A stretch of DNA of 64,000 nucleotides from Jacaranda mimosifolia. Its lineage: Eukaryota; Streptophyta; Magnoliopsida; Lamiales; Bignoniaceae. Shown here in pieces: positions 1 through 13,100 of the stretch. The position numbers and the translations under genes were made by a program. Within the stretch, counting starts at the first letter, position 1. Each line of letters begins with the position of its first letter. The stretch covers positions 21,177,674 through 21,241,673 of the forward strand of contig CM032122.1 of NCBI GenBank assembly GCA_018894105.1, in the 5' to 3' direction. A model generated the notes under the pieces. That model saw only the letters and a list, made by a program, of their open reading frames with translations. It did no database searches and had not been told where the DNA came from.

Positions 1-2093
1 AAGAAGTATAAATATGATGTTACTGAAATTTTTATAAATTTATGATAGATGGTTCAAACTTATTTCAATACCTTAATTGCCATGCTTTATACAAACAGGT
101 GTATTGAGTATCTTAGTTTGTAGTCTATGCTATTTAAATATGGGATCCGACATCTTGTTAGTCCCCCATACACTCCGCAATTAGTTTGTACTGTGGAAAG
201 AAAATATCAACAAATCATTGAAATAACTTTGACGTTACTATATCATGCTTCCATTTCTCTCAAGTTCTGGTCTCTTGCTTATCAAACTACAGTGTATCTA
301 ATCAATAGGCTAATAACTCTACTACTTCATCACAAATCACTTTTTTAAACTTTCTTTCATCAATCTCCTAATCACTACAAATTACATGTCTTTGGATGCT
401 TATGCTATCCCTGGCTAAAACTATACACTAATAACAAGACTTAACCCAGATCTCATCTTTGTCTTTTCAAGGAATACTCCTCTTCAACAAATAGCTATGC
501 ATATTTTGATTTGCTTATGATTAAAATTTAATTTCTCTATAAATGTTGTTTGTTGAAAATATTTTTCCTTCTGCTACTAACCAATTGCAACTTCTTCATG
601 TTTCCATATCTACTATCCAACATGGGTGGATCCTCTAACTTTAATCCCTTCACCTCCTAAGTAGACTTCTACTCACAATAATTTACTAATACCCCTTTTG
701 CCAGCTGATCCTTGTCCCTTAGCCACTTGTGAGGTGTCATCTTCTCCTGTATCGCCATTTGCTACTCCTACCTCAGTCACTCAGCTACGTGATCCTTCAG
801 TTTCATCATTCATTGGCTCTCTCTCATCTAGCCATCAACCCACATCTATCCTTTAATATCTCACGCAATCTATATTTTCTTAATTCCTCGGATCCTCCTA
901 ACCAACCTGCTCCTCTGTAACCATCCAGAATGGTGACCTCATTAAAATATATATATAACCATAGCCAATCTTTTTTTATCTTTCCATGTCTTTCTTAGGT
1001 ACTTTACCATTAGCTCCTCATCCTTTTCATTAAGCTAATAAGCATCCAGATTGGCGTGTAGCCGTGAAAGAGAAATATGATGCTCTATCAGAAATAAAAC
1101 TTGGTCTCCGGTCCTTTACACAATCTCTAAAAATGTCATCTGCTGTAAATGGATTTTCTGGGTAAAGCAAAAAGTCAATGGTTCTATTAAACACTACAAG
1201 ACATAATTAATTACAAAAGGCTTTCTTCAAAGACCTGGCATTCATTTTAACTCTACATTTAGTCTGGCATATCAAGCATGCTATGATTTGACTAATCCTT
1301 TAATTTCTTTATTCATCTCTTTCAGGTGGCCCTACATCAACTTGATGTTAACAATGTTTTTTCTCTAAGGCACTTTGTAGGAGATTGTATAAATCGAATT
1401 GCCGCCAGGTTTATCAACTCTCGATATATATCCAAATGATGTATACCTTATCGACAAATCCATCTATAGCCTTTATTAAGCTCCGCGATTGTGGTATAAT
1501 AAGCTTAAAGGCTTTCTTATCTCTTGTGGGTTAATCTAGAACACTCTGACTGCTCATTGTTAATATATTGTAAACTATGTGCCTTGGTATTTATGATGGT
1601 ATATGTTGATCATGATATTGTGGTTACTAGTTCTTCACCTCTGTATATCCAAAATATTATCAAGCTTTTGAGCATTTGATTATCTATCAAGGATCTATGC
1701 TAGTTACAATTCTTTTTGGGCATAGATGTCATTCAATTCCTCACACCAACTATTTAATTCTTACATAGAGTAATTACATAGTTGAAATCCTTAAATCACT
1801 TCAACATATTGGAAGCTGAAGGTTTGCCACTCTCATATCAACTATTGAAGTTTTATCTCTTACTGATGGTTTTGATCCAGCCAATGCAAAGATTAATAGA
1901 CAAGTTATTAGAGCTCTTCAATATCTCAGTGTCGCCTAACAATATCTGTTTCTTTAATGATAGATTGGTGCGATTTCAATGTTGCCCTTTAGTTAAGCAT
2001 TGGCAGGTAGCCAAGTGATTGCTTTACTACTTGAAGAATACTATCACTTATAGTTTTTATTTAAGTCCCTCTTCTACCTCAAGGCAAATTTCT
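1..2093 (+). pseudogene. Copia-A: decayed Ty1/copia pol (integrase, RT), 5' portion
   Basis: This is a plus-strand copia polyprotein relic broken by many stops and frameshifts. At about 60-348 the integrase core is readable, including the segment GIRHLVSPPYTPQ and a later VERK. At about 1140-1710 come RT pieces: a KVNGS-like start, a block reading HQLDVNN, a YVD-like block near 1600, and a block near 1690-1730 with FFLGIDV. At 1780-2020 is the conserved stretch leading to RNase H, and the frame then reaches YLSPSSTSRQIS, where it stops at the Gypsy-1 insertion. The continuation, beginning YADWDG, lies at 33001. In family terms this is a Ty1/copia element with the order integrase-RT-RNase H. 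The element enters the window already in integrase, so its 5' LTR, gag and protease are outside. It is non-functional. Confidence 0.85.
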
Positions 2094-3061
2094 TGTCTGC
2101 AACATTTAAATTACAAGACAAGAAAATTCATATAAATAAAATAAAATTAAAATCTATTAGCTGTGAATTCAATCTGTAATCTAATTTTCTGATTCTTTCT
2201 TTCTAAATATGATCTTGTATCTAATGGGTTCTGCGAAGAACGTGCTGAACGCTATAGATCTCCTTCAATTCGATTTGAATAAAATAGCATCAATTCGAGG
2301 TTTCCGCACCTTAATCTCGAATCCAACATAAAAATAGATGAGCTATGTGAAGAATACCTTGAACGTTGTGGATCTCCTTGAATTTAATTTGAATAAAATA
2401 ACACTAATTCGAGGGTTTCGTGCCTTAATTTTGAATCAAACGCCAAAATATATGAGCTTCGCGAAGAACGTCTTAAATGTTGTAGATCTCCTTGAATTTA
2501 ATTTGGATAAAATAATGCCAATTCGAGGGCTCCACACGTTAATCTCGAATCAAATGCCAAAATATAATAAACTCCGCAAAGAACACATTGAATGTCGTGG
2601 ATCCCCTTGAATTTGATTGAGAGAATTGCTGGACTTCTTCAAAGTTTCTTTCACTTGCTGGAATTTGTGTTGTCAAATGAGTTGTGATCACCTCTTTACA
2701 TATGTTCTTAGTGGGAAATCCCAGATAATCTTGAACATCTTTAATAGTTATCTTCTTGATAAGATAATATCAAATATCAAGAGATAATATTAGATATCTT
2801 TGATTTGCTAATATCAAATATCAAGAGATAATATCAAACATCTTTGATTTAATTGGTCCATGTACATAGACACTTCAAGTTTAACCCTTGTTAATATTTG
2901 ATTTGAGTATAAATAAATACCAGAGTATTAATTAAAATTAATTATTTATCTTTTGAAATTAAATTTAATAAATTTCAAGATAAGTAGAAAATTTTAAATT
3001 AATACTAGATATTAATTTACACATGTTACTTTTCAATTGGCCAAAAATTAATTTGTCTACA
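2094..3061 (-). repeat. Gypsy-1 3' LTR (left copy, 968 bp)
   Basis: It matches 23570-24439 plus about 32880-33000 in the right copy. It begins TGTCTGCAACA on the plus strand and ends TTTGTCTACA. It contains an array of about 114 bp units (2223-2612) and a shorter duplicated block of about 55 bp with AATATCAAATATCAAGAGA (about 2764-2855). It is complete, unlike the right copy, and serves as the reference for locating the insertions there. Confidence 0.8.
2223..2612 (+). repeat. 114-bp tandem repeat inside LTR (about 3.4 units)
   Basis: Units start near 2223, 2338, 2452 and 2566, each with a version of ATGAGCTCCGCGAAGAA followed by GATCTCCTTGAATTTAATTT. The period is 114-115 bp, so most units keep one reading frame. 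The plus strand is open through 2338-2610 as a repeated 38-residue unit with the core LNVVDLLEFNLNKI. The right LTR has about 4.4 units. Whether the reading frame means anything is unknown; a satellite-like LTR expansion is the simpler explanation. Confidence 0.8.
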
Positions 3062-3080
3062 AATGCCCCCACTTCAAGGT
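3062..3080 (-). promoter_or_regulatory. Probable polypurine tract of Gypsy-1
   Basis: Reading the minus strand towards the 3' LTR, the sequence CCTTGAAGTGGGGGCATT directly precedes the LTR start TGTAGACA. A G-rich purine run next to the 3' LTR is where plus-strand DNA synthesis is primed in LTR retrotransposons. This supports the minus orientation of the element. Confidence 0.5.
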
Positions 3081-4316
3081 TTGACGAAGATGTATCAACC
3101 ATTTTGAATGAGTTAAGACTTGAAGCATTTAATTCTCCAAGAAGACTTCTGCAAAATTCTGTCGGAGCTGCAATTTAACTCAAACAAAATTTGAATGAAT
3201 GCTTTTAATTTAAGCAATCTGTTGACGTGTCATTTAAAATTGCTAAGAAATCCAACAACAACATTAGTGCAAAGCTCCAGTGTCTTTGTCATTTATCATT
3301 TTCCCTTCACACATATATATGCACACATGTATATATATATAAACATATATAGTGATATCAACCATGTCAAACTTAAAATTATGACTTTAACTTCCACTTT
3401 CACTTTGAATTTGGGCTTCAGGGATGGAAATTCATTAAACCAAAGAACATCAATAGACTTTCAATTCTTCATTTCTCTTGGCCAATAGACTTAGTAACCA
3501 TACGGTCCCAAACATTTGCAAACACTAATTTTAAGTCATGAGGCCACCATAAATAAGTGTTTGTTTTCCTTCCTTGATAATTTCTACTCATACTGATTTA
3601 AAGTTGGATGCACGTGACCCACAACAAAATTTTGTTGGTTAAAGAAATCAACCCCAATTTCAATTCTAAATAAAAGTTTCAATGCTTTAGACTTCAGAAG
3701 TAAACTTCCTCGTAGCGAACAATTTTAGCATAACTCCGGATTCTCTAGGACTTCTTTTCATTATCTTCTGCCCTTATCTTCTTCTCTTAACATAATGAAC
3801 GAGTGTACTGAGGATAAGTTCTACCCCATTTTCTGTAAAACTTGCCTCCCAATAGGATTGAGATATGAACAAATCAAGAGTTTGAGTCCAATTCAAATTA
3901 ACTAACTTTAACAAATGCCTATAAAAAGGACTTGATTAAGAGCTCAAAAGCACATAACAAACACATTAAGAATTTTGTTCTATCAACTGTTGGGAATTTT
4001 GCTCTTGATTGCTAGATACATATTTCCCTCTTCTTTTCTTCATTCAGCACTTTGTGCATGTCAACTTTATGTTTGATAAAATGCCTCTATGAACATACAT
4101 CATTATTTTAACATTGTTATTGGGTTCTCCATCAACTTAATTCTCCATCAATTCACATGAGCATTAAACATGACCACAATTGTTTGGTTTTCTTTCATTC
4201 TTCACCATACTTAACTTCTTTCATGATTGTCAATTTTCTTAAGATGCCATTTTTTCTTCTTCTTTTCTTTCTCAACAACTTAATTAACTTTTCCCCATAT
4301 CTTGGCAAGCTACACT
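3081..4316. other. Non-coding internal stretch upstream of the antisense PMD gene
   Basis: There is no convincing coding sequence. The stretch is AT-rich with a TATATA run near 3313-3352. Because the PMD gene that follows starts at 4317 on the plus strand, this would be its promoter and leader. I see nothing else here. Confidence 0.4.
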
Positions 4317-7125
4317 ATGGTTTACTTTAAAGATGTTTCATCCATCGCTGGAGTGCAACACTTGATTATCCTTGGTGGAGAAAATCAACCTATGGAGAAA
4401 GATACACTTTTGACTACTCATATTCCCCTTATTTGTAGACACACAACAAAGTGGCTAAGGCTAACTAATTCACTTTATACGAAGGAATGGTCCAAGGAGA
4501 TTAAGATTTCTAAGGTGTCGGCTTTAAGGGCAACTCACCATTGTCCTCCAAACGAATTAACCGTTATCGACAATCAAACAAACTAATTCTTATGCCAACA
4601 TTGGGTCGAAGCATTATTGAGGGAAAAGCCAAGCGGGAAGAAACTCTTCATTTTGATGGCAAATTGCACTACATCGAAGGATACTGGGAATGGACTGAAG
4701 ACATCCTTAGTCGATGCAAGCATAAGTTGATTACCACACAATTATATGATACAATGTATGCTTCATTATTCACATATGATTGAAATCCTGAGATTATCAA
4801 AGCATTTTGCTAGGCATGGTGTCCACTTAAAAATACTCTTTTAACTTCCTTTTGAGAATTGTCCATATCGCTATGGGATTTGCACAACCTTGTGGGCCTT
4901 CTTATGACAGGACTCTTTTATGATGAAATGATTTCTAGTGCCAAGGAGCTTACCAACGTTAACAAGATAGGAGGTAAATTTATTCCCCATTCTTGCAAAT
5001 ACTTATTTCAAGTTTATCATTTACTTCAAAGGAGCGCCAATAGAGGTCAACTTTCTCAAGTTACTATGGAAAAATGAGTGAAGTATTAGTTCAGGAAAGC
5101 TACAAAATATCATCAACTACCATCACGCAAGGTGAAAAAGGTGGTCCTGCCCAAATCAACTTACAATCCTCTTGGCAATTTTGGTGCTCATGGAGAATGG
5201 TGCAATGAGGAGTAGGCATTATTTTTAAAGCTTGGGATTCATGGGAACTTAAGAGAAGAGACATTTGGTGGTATATTTTGCTTGTTGGCTTTGCTCATTC
5301 TTTCTTCCTACCAATGATGTTAATTCACGATGCCCTAGTATCTTTAAGATAGCATATCATGGCCACTAGTAGGAAGGTAAGTCTTGCTATTCCAGTTTTA
5401 GCCAGCATCTACAATGGTTTAAATAAAATTATAGGCTCCCCAAGGCCCAGTCGTGTCCATTCTTCTTTTCTCATCCACTTTGTCTATGCTTGGTTGGCAC
5501 ACTACTTCAAAACACATTATCAAGTTTGGCAAGGAGTGTATGGCCTAAAAATGGTAATATATTCCAGTGAAGGAGGCGCAAAATACTATAATCCAAAGGA
5601 AGCCCACAAGAGAATTCACAAAGGGGATTTTGTTTCCTTGATTTGCACCATGATTACTAAAAACATGAGACTTTTATATATTAATAATGGGAAAACTAGG
5701 GAATTGGAGCAAAGTACTTCATTGCTTTTCATTTATCTCATTTGTGGTAGGGTGACTACTTTATTATTGAACTTTATAATCCTCATCATTTTAGTTGTCA
5801 ATTTGGATATTATCAAGAAATTCCTAAGATTATTGCCCATGACATTCACATAGCCCCTTTGGATGAAGAACTTCGCTAATAGCTCTTATGCACTTTGCAC
5901 AATTCTATATCTAAAGCATGGTTTCCTTGTGTGCCCCCAAATGCAAAAAAAATTTCTTCGGATGACTACAAGAAGTAGTGGACTAAAATTTATAGAGATT
6001 ACTTTGAGGAAAATATTGCAAGATTGATCAACTTGAAACCAATTAAAATTTCCCTTCAGGACAAGGGTCATGATAAAGGGGATAGTCCACTTGCTGAAGA
6101 TATTCAAAAGCATCCCAATCTAGAAGACATTGAGCCTCCAAAAGAAAAGAGAAGCAATCCTTATCCTTTAGAAACGAGCAGCAATAGTAATGTAGATCAT
6201 CATTGGAAAGGCTTAAAAGGGCTTCCAAATCTCCAAAGTCAAGTGATCCTTTGCCAACAGAAAACTTTGCCAAAGAGGTTATATTCTTTTTCTTCTTTAA
6301 GTAAAGCCCCTTTTTGGTCATTTGCTAACTCAAGTTATGTAACATTTCAGTTGAAAAATGAAATTATTAATGCTGATGAAGATGAGACATCCTAAGGTAA
6401 ACAAGGATCAATCATGGGACCTAACTTGTTGGCCATGGGCAATCTAATTGATGAGACTGTGCAAAATGAAACACTCCATAGTATGAAAGCTAAACAACCA
6501 TCTCCTTGTGCTCTAGTTTCAGTATTTAAGGGTGAGAAATTTATACTTAATTATTAAAAAGATTATCTTCAAATATTGTGGGATGGCCTTTGCAAGAGAA
6601 TAGCAAATACTCCACTTGATTCCATCTCATCCATCAAAAATAGTATTCAATTTGTGCTTGAATCAATGAGGAGCTTTAACAAATTTGAGATCTCCAATGT
6701 AGAAGAATTATTGTAAGTATTTTTTGATAAGGCCGCCGCCTATGATGAGGTAAAGTTAACATGTTTTGAGAAAGCATCCACTGAGCTTCTTGCTTAACAA
6801 CTAGATGAGGCCAAGTCTCCATGATGCCCAAACTAGAGAAAACAAAGAAATGAACTAAATTCAATCCACCCAAAGAAGAGATGGAATGTGTTGGGAAGGA
6901 TCTTGAAAATTTGAAGGAGCACAAGAAGAACTTGACTTCATCATTGAAATGCAACAATAACTTCTTCAAACTGCCCAAACTGAAGTTCATGAGATTGAAG
7001 AGGAAATTACTGCTATCAAGAATACTCCTCTATTAAGTGATAAAGTAGTTGAGAATTTGAAAACTTCATTGGAACACTTGGAGACTATCAAGAAAGAATT
7101 GAAGAACTTGAGTCCTTTAGCTTGA
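4317..7125 (+). pseudogene. Plant mobile domain (PMD) protein, antisense ORF of Gypsy-1, decayed
   Basis: The frame starts at ATG 4317 (MVYFKDVSSIAG) and can be followed through stops and frameshifts to TGA 7123-7125. Readable blocks are LGRSIIEGKAKR and HYIEGYWEWTEDIL (4570-4720), SISLWDLHNLVGLLMTG (4860-4920), the PMD-type core RKVSLAIPVLASIYNGLN (5370-5430), HFVYAWLAHYFKTHY (5480-5525) and EGGAKYYNPKEAHKRIH (5570-5620). A charged C-terminal part follows (6024-7125) with a helix-forming tail rich in E, K and L. PMD is an aminotransferase-like plant domain shared by host proteins such as MAIN/MAIL1 and by transposons. The gene is antisense to gag-pol, between integrase and the 3' LTR. Many stops show it is dead here. 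Confidence 0.75.
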
Positions 7126-7139
7126 ACATTGTTTTGAAC

Positions 7140-7930
7140 TTTTTACTCTCTTTTTTTCTCCTTGCTTTTTGTTATGAACTATGCTGCATTTTTTTTTTTT
7201 TGAGATTACATAATAGAAAATTTCTTTCTTTTCCATCCTGTAATCTTTTATTTATTTATTTTTTAAAGAAAAAGACTCAACATAACTCAAAACAAACTAG
7301 TAAATAAACTCAAAAGACATCTAATCTACCTTTTTTTCTTTTTTTACTCAACATAACTTAAAACAAACTAACTAAACTAATTTTTTTTTATTCAACAAAA
7401 AAAACCACTAAACTACTTTCTTTTTTTTTTTACTCAACAAACTAATTAATGAAATCAAAAACTTATACTCAAAACAAATTAATAAAACAACTAAACTACT
7501 TTTTTTTTTAACTCAAAAAACTAAAAAACCTAAAAAAAACAACTAAACTACCCCTTTTTTTGACTCAACAAACTAATAAATAAATTCAAAACTCAAAATC
7601 AAAACAAACTAATAAAAACAACTAAAGTACTATATATATATATATATATGTTGACTCAAGAAAGTAACAAACTAATGAATAAATAAAAACAACTAAAACT
7701 ACTTTTTTTTTTTTTTTACTCAACAAACTACTAAATTCAGAAACTCAAAATTAATAAAGTTAACTAAAGTACTTAATTTTTTCTTTTTTTTCTTTGAACT
7801 CAACATAACTTAAAATACACTCAAAACAAACTAATGAATAAATTCAAAAACTCAAAACAAGCTACATTTTTTTAACATTTTATGAAATAAAGAAAAAAAA
7901 ATATAATTTAAAATAAACTCATGATTGAAC
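7140..7930. repeat. Degenerate AT-rich minisatellite (ACTCAACA/AACTAA units)
   Basis: There are eight or more imperfect copies of a unit of about 55-80 bp. Each has a long T run, then ACTCAACAAACTAATAAAT, then CTCAAAACAAACTAA. Copy lengths vary through the T runs. An (AT)n stretch lies at about 7630-7650. No coding sequence is seen. It lies between the antisense PMD gene and the integrase end of Gypsy-1. Confidence 0.7.
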
Positions 7931-7959
7931 TTAGAGAATATTTAAGCTGGCTATGTACC

Positions 7960-8405
7960 TAATAAAGGGATCAAGTCATAACGTAGCTCAAAGAAAGCAT
8001 CCTTTTAGGGGGTGCAGTTTATAGTTTATACTCGTGTGGGCCAAGAGTATCAATTACTTAGCCACCTTGGACTAGGTGGGGTATTTAATATTTTGACCAT
8101 ATAAAATACCTTTAGTAGGGTAAGTTAGCAATTTAACCATATGCACTACCTTTGGCGGGGTAAATTAGTAGTTTAACCACATGCACTACTTTTGGTGGAT
8201 ACCGTTCACAAGTTATACTTATGGTGGGTTAAGTTAGCAATTTAACCATATGCATTACTTTTGGTGGGTACTGTTTACAATTTATACTAATGCGGGTTAA
8301 GAGTAACATAAAGTTGAGGCTCGTGTGTCAAGGAGTAACATGCAGTTTAGGCTTATGCGTTAAGGAGCAACATGTAGTTTAGGCTCATGCATTAAGGAGC
8401 AATCT
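7960..8405. repeat. Two short tandem arrays at the integrase end of Gypsy-1
   Basis: From about 8100 to 8290 a unit of about 55-65 bp recurs with AATTTAACCATATGCACTAC and a TTTGGTGGG core. From about 8295 to 8405 a shorter unit of about 43 bp recurs with AAGGAGCAACATG and AGTTTAGGCTCATG. It is non-coding and lies downstream of the integrase stop in element orientation. Confidence 0.6.
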
Positions 8406-9978
8406 CCCAACTTTATGCTTAGTAGCACTTCAAGAGCTTCACACTTATTGGGCCAACTCTTAATCTATCTTTAGCAATCAACTTATATGCACCATTTGTA
8501 TAGACTTGTTTGACAACTCAAGGACCATCCCATTTTGATGTGAACTTATTCCCAATTCAATGAGTTGTGATAATGGGTTTTCTCACAGCAAGCACCAAAT
8601 GCCCAACTTGAAAAGATCGTGATCGCACCTTTTTGTTAAATGCCCTGACAAGTCATGCTTGATAACACTCAAGTCTTTGTTGTGCTTCCAACATTTTCTG
8701 ATCAAGGGCCTCCAATTTTTAAGATGTATGCATGCATTTTCTTCTTCAGTTAATCCTTCTTGTACGTCTATCCTTAATAATGGAATTTGCTGCTCAAGAG
8801 GTAAGACGGCTTCAATGCTATAAACTAATGAATATTGAGTTGCTTGTGTAGGTGTTCTATGAGTGGTTCAATATACCCATAAAGCTTCTCCAATTCTTTC
8901 GTGCCAATTTCTCTTTGACTTTTAGACTACTTTCTTCAGCAAATTACACAGAGCTTTATTGAATGCTTCAGCAGGACCATTAGCAGCAACATAGTACATG
9001 GAAGACTTTCACTATTTAAAATTGAACTTCTGACAAAGTTTGTCTATTGGACTATTGCAAAAGGGCTTTCCATTATCAATATTTATGTATCGAGGAACCC
9101 ATAACGATAGATAATGTTGATGTGGATAAAGTCAACAGCATTTTCCTTCTTTACTTCTTTGAGGGGTATTGCTTCATCCCACTTAGAGAAATAGTCTGTT
9201 GCACCTAATATATATAAGTGTCCAGTAGAAGACTCTGTCATGGGTCCAATCATATCTAATCCCCAAGCATCAAATGGCCATGAAGCAACAATCGAGTGCA
9301 ATGGTTCGGGCGGTTGGTAAATGAGATATGCATGAAATTGGCAAGCTTGACATGTTTGTGCATAATCCATACAATCTTTTAACATTGTTGGCCAATAGTA
9401 ACCATTCTTTTTACCTGAAAATGTAATTTTGGACTTGACTAATGAGCACCGCAAACTCCAGAAATGAGCTTCTTCCATAGCTTGGATAGCTTCATCATCA
9501 CCTAAACATTGCAAGAAGACTCCATCAAATGATTGCATATAAAGTACACCTTTGTAATAAATTAAGCGAGCTGCATGGCGTCGAATATCGACACTTTGGC
9601 ATGGATCATTAGGTAACTTTCTCATGCTTCAGACAATCCACAATTGGCTAGTGCCAATTTTCCTTCTCTATTTCAAATATTTGAACAACATAACTTTCAC
9701 ATTCTTCATAATCCTCATTCTCTAGAATTAGAGGTACAACCCAACTTTTACATATTAGAACACGCACCTTATTTTCAGGCATTGCAAGTGAAGAGGCCAA
9801 TTTACCTAACGCATCAGCTTGCTTGTTTTCCTTCCTCGACACATGTTTAATTTCTACATCTCCAAGCTATCCAATGAGTCTTTTAGCGTAATTGAAGTAT
9901 GGGAGTAATTCAGGCTTCTTAACTTCATATGATCCAAGCAACTTGTTGACTACAAACTTAGAATCGCCATAGATTTTA
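8406..9978 (-). pseudogene. Gypsy-1 RNase H tail and integrase
   Basis: On the minus strand the order is: an RNase H tail at about 9978-9840 (YGDSKFVVNKLLGSY), a linker at 9842-9648 (SRKENKQADALGKLAS), then an open 180-codon integrase block at 9625-9083. That block holds the zinc-binding C-x2-C (TCQACQ) and catalytic core motifs GLDMIGPM and ATDYFSKWDEAIPL. The rest of the core and the C-terminal domain follow, with frame breaks, to about 8406 (VGHLVLAVRKPIITT). Integrase joins retrotransposon DNA to the host genome. The RNase H is missing its front: RT ends at 20218 and the intervening region, about 1 kb by comparison with the family, is absent. That suggests a deletion along with the insertion found there. 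Confidence 0.85.
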
Positions 9979-10102
9979 AGGGTTTGTTTGCACATAAACA
10001 TGTTTTCAAATATCAATATTCAATCACATACTTATATTCTCTTTTTCGCCTGTGATGATTTGTAAAATATCAAGAATGACTTAAAATCCACTCAACATTA
10101 TT
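9979..10102. other. Junction between Gypsy-1 RNase H and the Copia-B relic
   Basis: The Gypsy-1 frame ends near 9978 and Copia-B coding begins near 10103. The sequence between is AT-rich. It has no LTR start and no TGGTATCAGA-type primer site, so the 5' LTR of Copia-B is missing. I cannot place the exact breakpoint. Confidence 0.4.
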
Positions 10103-13100
10103 TTGGAAACCAATAAACCAACAGGGCCAAATTCCACGATTAACTTGACCTCAAAAATAGTTCTAGATTCCAAGAAATGGAAAAATATCCTATATCATGG
10201 TGCTCTTAATCCCATGGGGATTAATGTAGATCAAGAAACACGTGAAAAGTTCACGGACTGGGTTAAGGATAGTCCTATCCCATAGTCTCATGATGGCATC
10301 TACAAACTTAAAAAATCTCAAGGGCACATGAATAATACCTTGATTAAAGTTTACAAGAGTTGTAAAGCAAATAAGGTATGAGAAGTTCATGTTGTTAAAT
10401 GAGATTTTTAAAGCTAGGATGGATGTGAAGTCATATGTCATTAACTACGGTCTAAAGATGATTTGGATTGGAGAAGCTTTTCAACTTAGACGTAGTAATG
10501 GAAAATGATCTTTATGAGGATTTGATCCTCACATCCCCACTAAGTTTCATTGATCGAAGTGTTGATCTAGCCAGAGACTACCATGACAAGAACAAACCTT
10601 TGAAGCTTGCAGCCTCCTCCAAGTCCACGGGCCCTAAGGGTGCTATAAAGGGAGGTAAAAGGAAGAAAAGTTCTTCCTTCAAGGGAAAACAACCATTAAA
10701 GACATCCGGTGGAGTCAAGAAGATTATAGAGGATATAGTTAATATTACTTGTTTCTACTTTGGCGAGATAGGCCATTAGAAGCGGTATTGCAAGGAATAC
10801 CTTGCAACCCTTAAGAAGGGAATGTACTTTATTAAAATGCATTTCAGGATAAAATTTTCCTCATGGATATATGATAGCACATGTGGTTCTTATCTTTGTA
10901 ATTTTTTACAAAGAATAGAAAGAAGAACAAGACTAGGTGATGGGGATATGATCCACTGCCTTGGCAAAGAAGCAAGAGTTGCGGCCACAGCCGAAGCCAT
11001 ATAATAAGTTAAACGTAGGAAACTCCGTACTTGTATTGAACCCTTGTTATTATGTACCATATATTGTTGAGAACATTATTTCAATTCCTGTTTTGGATAG
11101 CAAAAGATTTGATTCTTTTATATCAAATGGAAGATTGAAGACATTAAATAATGGGTTCTTTAGTTGCTTATGGCATGCTTAACAAAGGATTATATATTTT
11201 TGGATTCTCAACCATCACTAATGCATATTCAATCAAGTAAAAAAAATTAGATAACCAAGAATATGTCATCTTATGGCATGCACAACTTGGATATACTTTT
11301 AAAAATAGGATGAACAAATTAGAAGCTCTCAAAGTATTAATGTTAGTGGCATTGAGGACCTTCCTACTTGTGAATTTTGTTTGAAGGAAAAAATGACCAA
11401 GGCTCTTTTTGTGGGACAAACGGAACGCACCATAAATCATTTGGATTTGATCCATACGGATATTTGTGACCCACTAAGAGTTAGTGTGAGGGGAGGCTAT
11501 TCTAACTTCATCACCTTCACTGATGATTATAGTCGGTTCGAACATGTGTATCTTATGAAGTACAAGTCCAAAGCCTTTGAAAGGTTCAAAGAGTATATGA
11601 ATGAAATAGAAAAGCAAAAAGGACTTAGTATTAAAGCTCTTCGATCGGATTGAGGGAGAGAATGCTTAAGTATCGAATTCTTGAATTATTTAAAGGAGAA
11701 TGAGATTCTCTCTCAATAAACTCCACTCGGCATACCCCAACATAATGGAGTAGCTGAGAGGAGAATCTGCACCTTGTTGGACATGTTCTATGATGAGCTT
11801 TTTCGATGTGCCTATATTCTTTTGGGGATACGCTTTAGAAACATCAACAAAGTTAATAAATGTAGTACCTTCAAATTCAGTGCCAAAAATGCCGCATGAG
11901 ATGTGGTATGGCAAAGCATCCTCTTACCATTATCTGAAGGTTTGGAGGCCTCCCACTTACATCAAGCGGTACCTTGTGCAAGTTTTTGGGATACCTAAAA
12001 GAGTCTTTGGGTTATTATTTTTATGATCTCTGGGAACATAAGGTGTTTGTTTCAAGGAACACCTATTTTTTGGAAAAGAAATTTCTATTAGATAGAAATG
12101 GCATTGTTGTTGAATTTGATGAAGTTCAAGATGATCATCAAATCCCACAAGCGGTGGAAACAAATGAGCAACAAGAGTCTTACATACAACCTCAAGAAAG
12201 TCAGACCGAACCAAAAAGCAACCCAAAAGGTTTGAATTCCTTCATGAGACAGCCCAATCGGATAGCGATCAGAAGACCTATGAGGAAGCTATGTTGGACA
12301 TAGATTTGGGACACTAATTTAGCGCCATGAAATCCAAAATGGACTCCATGTACTCCAATAAAATATGGACTTTGGTAGGGGTGTCAATTCGGGTGGGTTG
12401 GGTGGGTTCGAATTAGGTTGAGATCGGAGTATAATATAAAAATACCAAACCCAAACTTAACACAACCTGATATTAAACGCAAAAGGCTCAACCCTAACCT
12501 GACCCTCAAAATATCGTCAGGTTTGAGTTGCCCTGATTTTTATTCAAGTCATCTAAACTTGATAAACCTGATCCAACTCAACCCAACCTGATAAAACTGA
12601 CCCAACCAAATCTATTTATTTTATTTTTCTTATTTATAAATTTCAATACTATAATTGAGTATAAGTTTGATCTACAATAAAATCTAAAAATTTGGCATAA
12701 TCATTAATGTCTAAGAAATATAATAACTTTAAAACTTGTCATGTCCATGAGTACTCTAAATACACAAAAATAACAAACCATTGTTCAGTAATTGAATTTT
12801 CAAAGTTTTGATTTTTGGATCTATATTATTTAGATTTTATTTTAATTAGTCAATTTTTTTTAGATGGCTCGGGTTGGGTTCGGTTAGGTCAAGTATATTG
12901 GGTTATTGGGTCACCCATTTATTTTTTTCAGGTTACACGGGTTGATCCAAAATCAACCTAACTTTATTTTTTATTCTAGGGTCATTTTTGGGCCCGACCC
13001 AATTTGACCCGAACACAAAAACATAAAACCCAAACCCTATTTTTTTCAAGTGGGTCATTGTCGAATCAAGGTTAGGTTTGATTTTGACACCCTTAGACTT

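Noticed and set aside
6676..6990. Minus-strand 104-codon frame
   Set aside because: It is a shadow of the E/K/L-rich C-terminal region of the antisense PMD gene on the plus strand.
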